Shown here in pieces: positions 35,142-44,166 of a DNA stretch of 64,000 nt. A program made the translations under genes and the position numbers. The DNA is taken from assembly GCF_015291665.1 (NCBI RefSeq), contig NZ_CP030048.1:1054001-1118000 (forward strand), given 5' to 3'. The stretch comes from Bradyrhizobium sp. CCBAU 53338 (GTDB lineage: Bacteria; Pseudomonadota; Alphaproteobacteria; Rhizobiales; Xanthobacteraceae). Each line of letters begins with the position of its first letter. Positions within the stretch are counted from its first letter, which is position 1. Below the pieces are notes generated by a model. The model was given only the letters and a program-made list of their open reading frames with translations, was not told the origin of the DNA and made no database searches.

Positions 35142-35163
35142 CTTCTCCCCTTGTGGGAGAAGG
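35142..35163. repeat. left arm of a palindromic repeat split by the IS
   Basis: CTTCTCCCCTTGTGGGAGAAGG here, with the partner arm CCCTCTCCCACAAGGGG at 35228-35244 continuing as AGAGGG after the IS (36376-36381). Without the IS the two arms would form one unit of the 10535-10661 type. Confidence 0.65.
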
Positions 35164-35241
35164 TGGTGCGAAGCGCCGGATGATGGGTTGGTTCGGCATA
35201 TTCAGCTGCGCGATTTGGCCTCGCGGACCCTCTCCCACAAG

Positions 35242-36367
35242 GGGCCTGTTGCGCTACTGCCTTTTGATGCGGGAGACGTAAGGAGAGAGGGCGTTGTCGG
35301 CCCCGATTGTCGGGCCGAAGCTGTATTTTGCGCCCTTGATGGGCGTCAGGCGGCGATCGTGGCCCACCGCCTCATATTGAACGCGATGGAGGCAAGCAGG
35401 ACTTGTCCGCGTGCCTTGGCGAGACCGACGTATCGGATGCAGGTGAGCCGCATCCGACGTTTGAGGGTGGCAAAGGTTGTCTCCACCGTTGCCCGTCGTC
35501 GTGCGATGAGACGGTTGTAGCGTTTGAGCCTCGGCGGCAGTTCCGGGTGATGCCTGTTGGGACGGCGGGCGATGCGGGGCTTCTTGCCTTCCGCTTTCAG
35601 CCGCGCCCGCCGGGCGTGGGTGTCGTAGGCCGCATCGGCCCATACCACGGCTTCGTCGCCGCGGATCAGTTCGTCGGCTGGCGTTGTATCGTTGATATTG
35701 GCGGGCGTGGTCAGGACTGAGCGGATCAGACCGGATCCCTCGTCGACACCCATGTGAGCCTTGTAGCCGAAGGTCGAACCACCCTTGCCCTGTCGCTTGG
35801 TGAACCGGGCGTCTGGGTCGTTTGATGGACGATCCTCCTTGGGAGGAGCTGAGACGGCCTGGATCAGGGTCGCGTCGAGCATCGTGCCGCGCTTGAGGAT
35901 GACACCAGCATTCTCAAGCTGGCGGTCCAGCTCGCCAAACAACTTCTCCAGCAGGCCTTGTTCGATGAGTTGATTCCGGAAACGGTTCAGAACCGTATGG
36001 TCGGGCGTCGCATCCTCGAGGCTCAGACCAACGAAGCGCTTGAACGACAGCCGGTCGCTCAGCGCTTCCTCAAGCTCGCGGTCCGAAAGACCATAGAGCG
36101 ACTGCAACAGCAGCGCCCGAAACAGCACCAACACCGCGTACCCCGGCTGACCGGGTCCCTTCTCGTCCCGCAAATGGCCGATCAGCTTCTCGAACCGGTA
36201 CCACTTGACCAGGCCGGCCAGCCGATCCAGCGACGCATTGGCGCCGGCTCCCTTCGGCATCAGCGCATCTACAAAGCTCGGCTGTCCCGTCTGCTTCACC
36301 GCCATCGTCATTCCCCCAAAAGGCTCAACCGCAGGGAATCACAACTGGCGAATTACGCAACAGGCCC
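35242..36367 (-). mobile_element. complete IS5-family insertion sequence, about 1.13 kb
   Basis: Perfect terminal inverted repeats GGGCCTGTTGCG (35242-35253) and CGCAACAGGCCC (36356-36367), with weaker similarity continuing inward. ACAAG (35237-35241 and 36368-36372) flanks the element. Because the ends merge with the palindromic target, the duplicated string can be read as long as CCCACAAGGGG, so the exact boundary and duplication length are ambiguous. It contains a single intact transposase gene. Confidence 0.88.
35346..36311 (-). CDS. IS5-family transposase
   Basis: A 321-residue DDE transposase. The N-terminal DUF772-like part holds GYAVLVLFRALLLQSLYGLS. The DDE residues are visible in MLDATLIQ, VWADAAYD and RATVETTFATLKRR. 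Full length for the IS5 group with no frameshift, so the element may still be active. It is inserted between a small hypothetical gene and the GGDEF/EAL gene without interrupting either. Confidence 0.93.
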   Translation of the reverse strand: MTMAVKQTGQPSFVDALMPKGAGANASLDRLAGLVKWYRFEKLIGHLRDEKGPGQPGYAVLVLFRALLLQSLYGLSDRELEEALSDRLSFKRFVGLSLEDATPDHTVLNRFRNQLIEQGLLEKLFGELDRQLENAGVILKRGTMLDATLIQAVSAPPKEDRPSNDPDARFTKRQGKGGSTFGYKAHMGVDEGSGLIRSVLTTPANINDTTPADELIRGDEAVVWADAAYDTHARRARLKAEGKKPRIARRPNRHHPELPPRLKRYNRLIARRRATVETTFATLKRRMRLTCIRYVGLAKARGQVLLASIAFNMRRWATIAA

Positions 36368-36390
36368 ACAAGGGGAGAGGGAAAGAAAGG

Positions 36391-39267
36391 TCAGCTCGCC
36401 GCTTCCAGCCGCACTTCCGTCAGCAGGCGCATCGCGGCATCCGCGTCCATCGGTTCGCCGAAGGCAAAGCCCTGCGCGTATTCGCAGCCCAATTGATAGA
36501 GCTCGACCGCGTCGGAATCCGTCTCGGCGCCTTCCGCCACCACGTCCATGCCGAGGTCATGCGCGAGCGCGATGATCGACTTCAGGATCACCGGGCGCGT
36601 GCCGCGATTGGTGGTGCGGACGAAGGACTGGTCGATCTTGATGGTGTCGAACGGAAAGCGCTGCAGGTAGGCGAGTGAGGAATGACCGGTGCCGAAATCG
36701 TCGAGCGAGAGTCCAGTTCCGAGTTCGCGGATGCGCGTCAGCATTTGCGCCGCGTGTTCCGGATTCTCCATCACCAGCGATTCCGTCAGCTCCAGCTTCA
36801 GCGTGCCGCGCGCTACCGAAGAGCGCGACAGCACGGTGCGGATGTCGTGGATCAAATCATGGCGCAGCAACTGCCGCGAGGAGACGTTGACGGATGCGAA
36901 GATCGGCTCGCGCGAGCGCATCGCACGCTGCCAGATCGAGAGCTGCTTTGCGGTCTGGTCGAGCACGAACATGCCGAGGTCGACGATCAGGCCGGTCTCT
37001 TCCGCGATGGTGATGAATTCCGACGGCGCCATGCGCCCGAGCTTCGGATGATCCCAGCGCACCAGCGCCTCGAAGCCCGCGACCGAGCGATCCTCCAGCC
37101 GCACGATCGGCTGGTACAGGATGGTGAGCTCCTGCCGCTCGATGGCGCGGCGAAGCTCGCTCTCGAGCGTCAGGCGATCCGTCTTCCGCGCGCGCATCGC
37201 CGGCTTGTAGACGTCGATGCGGTCGCCGCCGATGCGCTTGGAGTGATACATCGCAAGCTCGGCGTCCTTGATGATCTCGTCCGTCAGCTGGGTCTGCGGA
37301 TCGGACAGCGCCATGCCGATCGAGGCTGTCAGGAAGATCTCGCGGTCGTTGAAGGCGATCGGGGCGCGGATGGTCTTGCGAATCGTCTCGGCGAAATTGG
37401 TGATCCGCGCCGGGTCCTGCTCCGACAAGAGGATCAGGCCGAACTGGTCGCCGGCGAGCCGGGCCAGCGTGTCCTGCGGCTTCAGGATGCGGGTGAGGCG
37501 GCGGGCCAGTGTCAGCAGGATTGAGTCGCCGACCGCGATGCCGACGGAATCGTTGACCTGCTTGAAGCGATCGAGGTCGATCACCATCAGCGTCGGCCGC
37601 AGCGTGGGCATCGATTTTGCGAAATGTGCAACGGCACCCAGCCGGTCCATGAACAGCTTGCGGTTGGGCAGGCCGGTGAGGTTGTCATGCACGGAATCGT
37701 GCAGCAAGCGCTCCTCGGCGTTGCGCAGTTCGGTGACATCGGTGAGCGTGCCGACCACGCGCGAGACCTCGCCGTCGGAGCCGACCACCGGCCGCGCCTT
37801 CAGCGCGAACCACATGAAGTGACCATCGGGCGTACGCAGGCGGAAATCCTGCACCAAGCGGCCGCGGCGCTGGTCGAGCACGCTGTCGAGCGCGGCGCGG
37901 AAACGGTCCTGGTCGAGCGGATGCAGCACCTCGAGCCAGGAGGCCGCCGGCCCTTCGAGCGTGCCGCGCTTCAGCCCAAGCAGGGCTTCCGTCTCGGGGC
38001 TCGTAAAAACCTTGTCGGCGGAGACGTCCCAGTCCCAAATCAGATCGCCGGAACCGGCGAGCGCCAGCGCGCGCCGCTCGATGTCGGAGACGACGCCGGT
38101 GGTGGCGCCGCCGCCGGCGAAGGCGTGCTGCATGACCGTGAAGCCGATCAGCATCACGATCAGTACGAGGCCGCCGAGCAGGGCGGGGCCGACGATGTCG
38201 TTGGTGACGGAGCCGGCCACCGTCATGCCGGCCGCGACCACCCAGACCACCAGGAGGAACCAGGTCGGGATCAGCAGCACCGCGCGGTCGAAGCCGTGGG
38301 TGGAGAGATAGACGATCAGCGCGAAGCCGGCGAAGGCGATCAGCACCAGCGAGATGCGTGCGATGCCGGAGGCGACGGCAGGATCGAACAGAGCGAGCGC
38401 CACCAGCGAGCCGAGGAAGGCGAGCCAGCCCACCGTGATGTGGGAGTAGCGCACATGCCATCGACTGAGATTGAGATAGGCGAACAGGAACACCAGTAGC
38501 GTTGCCGCCAATATCGCTTCACCCGCCGCGCGCCAGATGCGCTCGGCGTTGTTCGACATGTCGAGCACCTTGCCCCAGAAGCCGAAATCGACGCCGATAT
38601 AGACCAGCACCGCCCATGCCAGCGCGGCCGCCGCCGGGAACATGATGCTGCCCTTCACGACGAACAGAATCGTGAGCACGAGGGCGAGAAGCCCCGATAT
38701 GCCGATCACGATGCCCTGGTACAGCGTGAACGAGTTGACCTTGTCCTTGTAGGCTTCCGGCTCCCACAGATAGAGCTGCGGCAGCTTGTCGGTGCGCAGT
38801 TCTGCGACGAAGGTGACGACGGCGCCGGGATCGAGCGTGATGCGGAACACGTCTGCGGTCGCGCTCTCCTGGCGCTCCGGCCGGTCGCCGATCGACGGCG
38901 TGATGGTCGCGATGCGCGACAGGCCGAGGTCGGGCCACAGCAGCCCCGACGACACGATACGGTAGTGCGGGGCGACGATCAGGCGGTCGAGCTGGTCGTC
39001 GGTGTTGTTGGCGAGCGCGAACACCACCCAGTTCTGGCCGCCTTCACGGGCGCGCACCTCGATGCGGCGGACGATACCGTCGGTGCCGGGGGCGGTGGAG
39101 ACCTGGATGCGGTCGGCTTCGCTGCGCTGATGCTCGAGCACGCCGGTAAGGTCGATCGCAGGCGCGTCACTGCGGACGCTGACGGCGTCGAGCGCGCGCG
39201 CGGGATACGCGGCGACAAGAATCATGAGGCCCAGCGCGATGGGCGCGAGGCACCTGATCAGACGCAA
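36391..39267 (-). CDS. membrane GGDEF/EAL cyclic-di-GMP phosphodiesterase candidate
   Basis: About 958 residues. A signal sequence and a periplasmic domain (to about residue 190) precede seven or so membrane helices (about 195-390), a 7TM-DISM-like layout. Then come PAS (about 430-550), GGDEF (about 555-720) and EAL (about 725-955). The GGDEF motif is degenerate (AGDQF), so cyclase activity is unlikely. EAL motifs are complete: EALVRW, ELTES, DDFGTGHSSL, KIDQSFV and VVAEGAE. Start chosen at TTG 39267 with CGGAG upstream. The frame extends to 39330. Confidence 0.88.
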   Translation of the reverse strand: MRLIRCLAPIALGLMILVAAYPARALDAVSVRSDAPAIDLTGVLEHQRSEADRIQVSTAPGTDGIVRRIEVRAREGGQNWVVFALANNTDDQLDRLIVAPHYRIVSSGLLWPDLGLSRIATITPSIGDRPERQESATADVFRITLDPGAVVTFVAELRTDKLPQLYLWEPEAYKDKVNSFTLYQGIVIGISGLLALVLTILFVVKGSIMFPAAAALAWAVLVYIGVDFGFWGKVLDMSNNAERIWRAAGEAILAATLLVFLFAYLNLSRWHVRYSHITVGWLAFLGSLVALALFDPAVASGIARISLVLIAFAGFALIVYLSTHGFDRAVLLIPTWFLLVVWVVAAGMTVAGSVTNDIVGPALLGGLVLIVMLIGFTVMQHAFAGGGATTGVVSDIERRALALAGSGDLIWDWDVSADKVFTSPETEALLGLKRGTLEGPAASWLEVLHPLDQDRFRAALDSVLDQRRGRLVQDFRLRTPDGHFMWFALKARPVVGSDGEVSRVVGTLTDVTELRNAEERLLHDSVHDNLTGLPNRKLFMDRLGAVAHFAKSMPTLRPTLMVIDLDRFKQVNDSVGIAVGDSILLTLARRLTRILKPQDTLARLAGDQFGLILLSEQDPARITNFAETIRKTIRAPIAFNDREIFLTASIGMALSDPQTQLTDEIIKDAELAMYHSKRIGGDRIDVYKPAMRARKTDRLTLESELRRAIERQELTILYQPIVRLEDRSVAGFEALVRWDHPKLGRMAPSEFITIAEETGLIVDLGMFVLDQTAKQLSIWQRAMRSREPIFASVNVSSRQLLRHDLIHDIRTVLSRSSVARGTLKLELTESLVMENPEHAAQMLTRIRELGTGLSLDDFGTGHSSLAYLQRFPFDTIKIDQSFVRTTNRGTRPVILKSIIALAHDLGMDVVAEGAETDSDAVELYQLGCEYAQGFAFGEPMDADAAMRLLTEVRLEAAS

Positions 39268-39436
39268 GGTCAGTTCTCCGCGTTCGACGCAAACTTTGAG
39301 TGCAAGGCTGGCACGTGGAAAGGCTAGCACGTAGAGGCGATTTCAGACCGGACGGAAGTGGTTCGGCGTTTCGCGATAGATGCCACGAAAGCGAGGAAAA
39401 TCAAAGGGTTTCCGCCCGGTTCTGTGAGCCAGCGGC

Positions 39437-40435
39437 CTAGACCTCCAACACAATTTTGCCAATATGTGCTGACGTCTCCATGCGCCGGTGTGCGTCGGCG
39501 GCGTTTTCCAGCGGGAAAGCGCTGTCCATCAGCGGTTTGACCCGGCCTTCGCGCAAAAGCGGCATCACTTTCGCTTCAATCGCAGCCACCATCGCCGCCT
39601 TGTCCGCATTACTACGGGGACGCAAGGTCGAGCCGGTATGGGTCAACCGCTTCACCATCACCTTGGCGATGTTGACGCTGACCTTGGGGCCGTTGAGGGT
39701 CGCGATCTGCACGATGCGGCCGTCGACGGCGGCGGCATCGTAGTTGCGATCGACATATTCGCCTGCAACCATGTCGAGGATCAGATTGACGCCGACCTTG
39801 TCGGTCTCTTCCTTGACCACGGCGACGAAGTCTTCGGTCTTGTAGTTGATGGCGCGGTCGGCACCAAGCTTGAGGCAGGCGTCGATCTTGTCCTGCGAGC
39901 CGACGGTGACGAACACTCTTGCGCCGAACGCTTTCGCGAGCTGGATCGCCATGGTGCCGATGCCGGAGGAGCCGCCATGGATCAGCAGCGTCTCGCCGGC
40001 CTTCAGGCCGCCGCGCTCGAACACATTGTGCCAGACCGTCATCAGGGTTTCCGGCAGCGCGCCGGCTTCCTTCATCGACAGCGCCGGCGGCACGCTCATC
40101 GCCTGGGCGTCCTGCGCGATGCAATACTGCGCGTAGCCGCCGCCGGCGACGAGCGACATGACCTTGTCGCCGATCTTGTGCCGCTTGGCGTTGCTCCCCA
40201 CCGCGACCACTTCGCCTGAGATCTCGAGACCCGGCAGGTCGCTGGCACCGGGCGGCGGCGGATAGGCGCCGGACCGCTGCGCCACGTCGGGCCGGTTGAC
40301 GCCGGCGGCCTGCACCTTGACCAGGATTTCATCAGGCCCGGGCTGCGGAACGGCCCGCTGTTCCGGGACCAGCACCTCCGGTCCGCCGGGCTTGGAGATG
40401 GCGACCACGGTCATTTGCGCGGGCAGCTTGTCCAT
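39437..40435 (-). CDS. NAD(P)H-quinone oxidoreductase, zinc-less MDR (PIG3-like)
   Basis: A 332-residue medium-chain reductase. The N-terminal GroES-like domain (VQAAGVNRPDVAQRSGAYP) is followed by a Rossmann domain with GGSSGIGTMAIQLAKAFGA. Zinc-ligand cysteines are absent, as expected for quinone oxidoreductases. It ends HIGKIVLEV. ATG 40435 has AAGGA at 7 nt. The frame continues upstream to 40747 over the DUF1192 gene, which is spurious. Likely NADPH-dependent reduction of quinones or enones. Confidence 0.9.
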   Translation of the reverse strand: MDKLPAQMTVVAISKPGGPEVLVPEQRAVPQPGPDEILVKVQAAGVNRPDVAQRSGAYPPPPGASDLPGLEISGEVVAVGSNAKRHKIGDKVMSLVAGGGYAQYCIAQDAQAMSVPPALSMKEAGALPETLMTVWHNVFERGGLKAGETLLIHGGSSGIGTMAIQLAKAFGARVFVTVGSQDKIDACLKLGADRAINYKTEDFVAVVKEETDKVGVNLILDMVAGEYVDRNYDAAAVDGRIVQIATLNGPKVSVNIAKVMVKRLTHTGSTLRPRSNADKAAMVAAIEAKVMPLLREGRVKPLMDSAFPLENAADAHRRMETSAHIGKIVLEV

Positions 40436-40562
40436 GATGTGTCCTTGAGCAAAGGTGCGAGAGGGAACGAGGCCTTTGATTAGCCAGCGCGGATCAGGCT
40501 GGCAACCGCCTAGCCATGTATCAGGCCGTGTGGTCCGGTCCGCGGACGCAGGAGGAACGACG

Positions 40563-40754
40563 ATGCCGATGGAAGACGACGACCGTCCGCGCAGGAAGGT
40601 CACCCACGAGATCGGACAGGATCTCTCACTATTGTCCGTGGAGGAGCTGACCGAGCGCGTCGCTCTGCTGAAGACCGAGATCGTGCGCCTGGAAGAAGCC
40701 GCCACCCGGAAGCGCGACTCGCGCGATGCGGCGGACAGTTTCTTCAAGTCGTAG
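40563..40754 (+). CDS. DUF1192 domain-containing protein
   Basis: A 63-residue acidic/basic helical protein. AGGAGGAA precedes ATG 40563. The core LSVEELTERVALLKTEIVRLEEA is typical of DUF1192 and looks like a short coiled coil. It is usually found near DUF1465 in Rhizobiales, as here, about 460 nt upstream of it. Function unknown. Confidence 0.85.
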   Translation: MPMEDDDRPRRKVTHEIGQDLSLLSVEELTERVALLKTEIVRLEEAATRKRDSRDAADSFFKS

Positions 40755-40797
40755 GATTTGAGTGTCCTGGCGCGCGTCGCGCCGAACTCGCTCCATC

Positions 40798-40838
40798 GTC
40801 ATTCCGGGGCGGCGCGTTAGCGCCGAGCCCGGAGTGAC
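40798..40838. repeat. intergenic palindromic repeat (GTCATTCCGGGG...CCCGGAGTGAC)
   Basis: A compact unit with inner GGCGCG / CGCC arms. Same family as 28818-28855. Confidence 0.68.
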
Positions 40839-40910
40839 GGCGGGGAGAGCACGCGACCGCATCCCACTCGGCCATTGACCGACATGGCTAACGAACCCTC
40901 AAAGAATTCG

Positions 40911-41048
40911 TTCGTTTACGCACCATTAAGCTTTCGAGTTTATGACTGGAACTGTCCTCGTTTGGACACCGAGTGGCTCCTGTCCACTCTGTTTGACGCC
41001 TCCCTGTTATCAACTTTCAAAGCCGCCGGTCTCCGGCGGCTCTTTTTT
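40911..41048 (+). ncRNA. candidate trans-acting small RNA
   Basis: Three consecutive stems on the plus strand. TGTCC/GGACA is at 40953-40968. GAGTGG/CCACTC is at 40971-40989 and its 7-nt loop, CTCCTGT, exposes an anti-Shine-Dalgarno CUCCU. A GC-rich terminator stem with U-run follows at 41021-41048. A single-stranded GCCTCCC (40998-41004) lies between stems two and three. A TTGACC hexamer at 40875-40880 could be the -35 element. The 5' end is a guess. The layout resembles the alpha-proteobacterial CUCCU-loop sRNAs, but I cannot assign a named family. Confidence 0.55.
41021..41048 (+). terminator. rho-independent terminator of the candidate sRNA
   Basis: AGCCGCCGG-TCT-CCGGCGGCT stem followed by TCTTTTTT. 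It is 266 nt after the nearest plus-strand gene, so it most likely ends an independent short transcript. Confidence 0.85.
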
Positions 41049-41204
41049 GCGTTTTTCGTATCTAGCCCCGGTTGAATTCCTGCGAATGACCCGCGGAAAC
41101 CATATCCGCTGTTGTCGCTGGACTCCGCGGTTTGCCCGCGCAATGATTTGTTCATCATAAAGCCGGCGCCAAAGCCGGACGGGTAAATAGTTGCGTAAGG
41201 GGCG

Positions 41205-41212
41205 TTAACCAT
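41205..41212 (+). promoter_or_regulatory. possible CtrA half-site at DUF1465 start
   Basis: TTAACCAT overlaps the start codon of the DUF1465 gene. It matches the CtrA half-site sequence, but no properly spaced TTAA-N7-TTAA partner is visible. Confidence 0.25.
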
Positions 41213-41720
41213 GGAACGTTTGCAGGCCGAAGGCGCTCTCGTTCAACTCAGCGAGCGGTTCACCAATTCTGCGGCGTTCGGCGCGCTGTTCCGTGAAGGC
41301 ATGGATCTCGTCGAAGAGACCGCCGCCTATCTCGACGGCGCCGGCCGCACCGAGGCCAAGGCGCTCGACCGCGCCGTCAGCCTCACCTACGCGACCGAGA
41401 GCATGCGCCTCACCACGCGCCTGATGCAGCTCGCCTCGTGGCTGCTGCTGCACCGCGCGGTGAAGGAAGGCGAGATGACGCTGGTCCAGGCCAATCGCGA
41501 GAAGACCAAGGTCAAGCTCACCGCCGCCGATCCCGGCCCGGCCGATACCGTCGAGAAGCTGCCCTCGCAACTGCAGGACCTGATCCATCGCTCGATGAGT
41601 CTCCAGACCCGCGTGCGTCGTCTCGACACCTCGATCCACACCCCGCCGGCCGACCACGTCGCCATCGGCAACCCACTGGTGCCGCAGCTCAACGCGCTGA
41701 AGGCCGCGTTCGAGCGGTAA
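41211..41720 (+). CDS. rcdA: DUF1465 family protein (RcdA-like)
   Basis: A 169-residue helical protein of DUF1465, the family that contains Caulobacter RcdA, a ClpXP adaptor controlling proteolysis of the cell-cycle regulator CtrA. Conserved N-terminal stretch LSERFTNSAAFGALFREGM, then ALDRAVSLTYATESMRLTTR and ASWLLLHRAV. AAGGGG precedes the ATG. The position next to DUF1192 is common in Rhizobiales. The adaptor role is inferred from the family. Confidence 0.8.
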   Translation: MERLQAEGALVQLSERFTNSAAFGALFREGMDLVEETAAYLDGAGRTEAKALDRAVSLTYATESMRLTTRLMQLASWLLLHRAVKEGEMTLVQANREKTKVKLTAADPGPADTVEKLPSQLQDLIHRSMSLQTRVRRLDTSIHTPPADHVAIGNPLVPQLNALKAAFER

Positions 41721-41731
41721 CGTAATTTGCC

Positions 41732-41830
41732 GTCATTCCGCGGCGCGCGAAAGGCGACCTATGGTGCGCAGTTGCGCGCCTGAGAATCTCGGAGTTCCGG
41801 GTTCGATGCTGTGCACCGCCCCGGAACGAC
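41732..41830. repeat. intergenic palindromic repeat (GTCATTCCGC...CCGGAACGAC)
   Basis: A longer, more diverged copy with several inner hairpins, in the gap between convergent DUF1465 and rpmE. Confidence 0.6.
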
Positions 41831-41841
41831 AGTCAGAAAAC

Positions 41842-41873
41842 AAAAACGCCCCCGGAGCTCCGGGGGCGTTTTT
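41842..41873. terminator. bidirectional rho-independent terminator
   Basis: ACGCCCCCGGAG / CTCCGGGGGCGT perfect stem with A-run on one side and T-run on the other. It serves rpmE (minus) and the DUF1465 transcript (plus). Confidence 0.9.
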
Positions 41874-41897
41874 CGTCTCCAGCCTTTTCGGCCTGGA

Positions 41898-42125
41898 TCA
41901 ATCCTTTTTGAGGAAGCCCGAAAACTTCTTCTGGAAGCGCGAGACGCGGCCGCCGCGGTCCATGATCTGGGCGTTGCCGCCGGTCCAGGCCGGATGCGAC
42001 TTCGGGTCGATGTCGAGGTTCAGCGTGTCGCCTTCCTTGCCCCAGGTGGAGCGGGTCAGGTACTCGGTTCCGTCGGTCATGACGACTTTAATCGTATGAT
42101 AATCCGGATGAATTTCGGCTTTCAT
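41898..42125 (-). CDS. rpmE: 50S ribosomal protein L31
   Basis: A 75-residue ribosomal protein starting [19 protein letters not shown]. It contains no cysteine, so it is the zinc-independent (C-minus) form. It is followed by a strong terminator and upstream lies the divergent ABC exporter gene. Confidence 0.96.
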   Translation of the reverse strand: MKAEIHPDYHTIKVVMTDGTEYLTRSTWGKEGDTLNLDIDPKSHPAWTGGNAQIMDRGGRVSRFQKKFSGFLKKD

Positions 42126-42327
42126 GGCAATTCCTGGGGCGCCCGGCGCCCGGCTCGAGTGACTATCGAATGACGGATTTGGCGGGGTCTATACCCCACG
42201 AAGTCCCTTAAAACAAGCCATTGTGGGAACGGGCGAACCGGGGCGGCCCCTAAGGGACTTACCGGATTTGCCACTACCCTTGCACCGGCCTATGTGGAGC
42301 CAACGTCTCTCTTTTGGTCGGATTCCA

Positions 42328-44154
42328 ATGAGCGCAGTTGAACGGCTTGAAACCGGGCCCGCAGAAGCCCCGTCGATCGAGGCCGAGTTGATCGAGCAGC
42401 CGGCAAAGGGCCGGGCCAAGCTGCGGCCGTTGATGGCGCTTGCGCCTTATGTCGCCCGCTATCGCGGCCGCGCGGCGCTGGCCTTCGTGGCGCTGACGGT
42501 TGCCGCACTGACCACGCTGCTGGTGCCGGTCGCGGTACGCCGGATGATCGATTTCGGCCTGACGCCGGAAGGGATCGCGCTGATCAACAGCTACTTCTCG
42601 GTGATGATCGCGGTTGTCGCCGTGCTCGCGCTCGCCAGCGCCTCACGCTACTACTTCGTGATGACGATCGGCGAGCGCATCGTCGCCGATCTCAGGCGCG
42701 ACGTGTTTGGGCACCTGCTCTCGCTGTCGCCGTCCTTCTTCGATTCCGCGCGCAGCGGCGAACTTGTGTCGCGGCTCACCGCCGATACGACGCAGATCAA
42801 ATCCGCGGTCGGTGCTTCGGTGTCGATCGCACTGCGCAATCTCATGATGTTCTTTGGTGCCGCAGCCATGATGGTCATCACCAGCCCGCGGCTGTCAGGC
42901 TTCGTGCTGCTGGCGATCCCGCTGATCGTGCTGCCGCTGGTCGCCTTCGGGCGCTGGGTGCGGCGTTTGTCGCGCAATGCGCAGGACACGCTGGCCGATG
43001 CGTCCGCCTATGCCGGCGAACTGGTCGGCGCGATCCGCACCGTGCAGGCCTATACCAGCGAGGGGCTCGCCGCGAAACGCTTTGGCGGCGAGGTCGAGCA
43101 GGCCTATGAGGCCGCGCGCACATCAACCCAGGCGCGCGCGGTTCTCACCGCCATCGTCATCTTCATCGTGTTTGCAAGCGTGGTCGGCATCCTCTGGATC
43201 GGCTCGCATGACGTGCTCACAGGCGCGATCACGCCGGGCCGGCTCGGCCAGTTCGTGCTCTATGCGGCGTTCGCGGCCGCCGGCCTCGGCCAGCTCAGCG
43301 AGGTCTGGGGCGAGGTGTCTGCGGCATCAGGCGCGGCCGAGCGCCTGTTCGAGATTTTGCACGTGAAGCCCGAGATCGCAGCACCCGCATTGCCGCGCGC
43401 GCTTCCTGTGCCCGGACGCGGCGAAGTCGGCTTCGATCATGTCAGCTTTGCCTATCCCGCGCGGCCCGATGTCAATGTGCTCGATGCCGTCTCGTTTGCG
43501 GTGCGGCCCGGCGAGAAGATCGCGATCGTCGGCCCGTCCGGCGCCGGCAAGAGCACGATCTTCCATCTGCTGCTGCGCTTCTACGATCCGCGCAGCGGCG
43601 CGATCTCGCTCGACGACGTGCCGGTGAAATCAGCCGACCCGCGTGACTTCCGCTCGCGCATCGCACTGGTGCCGCAGGAATCCAACGTGTTTGCCGCAAG
43701 CGCCCGCGAAAACATCCGCTTCGGCCGGCCCGATGCGACCGATGCCGAGGTCGAGCGCGCGGCCGAGCTCGCGCACGCCACCGAGTTCATCCGCCGCCTG
43801 CCCGAGGGCTTCGAGACCCCGCTCGGCGAGCGCGGCGTGACGCTATCGGGCGGCCAGCGCCAGCGCATCGCGATCGCACGCGCCATCCTTCGCGATGCGC
43901 CGCTGCTGCTGCTCGATGAGGCGACCTCCGCGCTCGACGCCGAAAGCGAGACGCTGGTGCAGACCGCGCTCGAAGAGTTGATGAGCCATCGTACCACGCT
44001 GGTGATCGCGCATCGCCTCGCCACTGTCTTGTCCTGCGACCGCATCCTGGTGATGGACCAGGGCAGGATCGTCGAGCAGGGCACGCATGCCGAACTCGTC
44101 GCGGCGAACGGGCTTTACGCGCGGCTGGCGAGGTTGCAGTTCGAGGGAGCGTGA
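42328..44154 (+). CDS. ABC exporter, fused permease/ATPase (MsbA-like)
   Basis: A 608-residue half-transporter. The six-helix ABC transmembrane domain spans about residues 45-330 and the nucleotide-binding domain about 365-605. Walker [10 protein letters not shown], signature LSGGQRQR, Walker [13 protein letters not shown] and H-loop IAHR are intact. Works as a homodimer exporting lipid or drug-like substrates, and resembles the MsbA-related subgroup of alphaproteobacteria. Start at ATG 42328 (MSAVERLE). A longer frame to 42223 lacks support. No operon partner. Confidence 0.9.
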   Translation: MSAVERLETGPAEAPSIEAELIEQPAKGRAKLRPLMALAPYVARYRGRAALAFVALTVAALTTLLVPVAVRRMIDFGLTPEGIALINSYFSVMIAVVAVLALASASRYYFVMTIGERIVADLRRDVFGHLLSLSPSFFDSARSGELVSRLTADTTQIKSAVGASVSIALRNLMMFFGAAAMMVITSPRLSGFVLLAIPLIVLPLVAFGRWVRRLSRNAQDTLADASAYAGELVGAIRTVQAYTSEGLAAKRFGGEVEQAYEAARTSTQARAVLTAIVIFIVFASVVGILWIGSHDVLTGAITPGRLGQFVLYAAFAAAGLGQLSEVWGEVSAASGAAERLFEILHVKPEIAAPALPRALPVPGRGEVGFDHVSFAYPARPDVNVLDAVSFAVRPGEKIAIVGPSGAGKSTIFHLLLRFYDPRSGAISLDDVPVKSADPRDFRSRIALVPQESNVFAASARENIRFGRPDATDAEVERAAELAHATEFIRRLPEGFETPLGERGVTLSGGQRQRIAIARAILRDAPLLLLDEATSALDAESETLVQTALEELMSHRTTLVIAHRLATVLSCDRILVMDQGRIVEQGTHAELVAANGLYARLARLQFEGA

Positions 44155-44166
44155 GGGGCTGGTTCC

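Larger units (their letters stand above)
40755..41210. other. 456-nt interval between DUF1192 and DUF1465 genes
   Basis: Contains a palindromic repeat (40798-40838), a candidate small RNA with terminator (40911-41048) and the DUF1465 leader. A 72-codon frame at 40942 runs through the terminator hairpin and is not credible as a gene. Confidence 0.6.

Noticed and set aside
40942..41160. 72-codon frame over the candidate sRNA
   Set aside because: It runs through a strong terminator and has no convincing ribosome-binding site.
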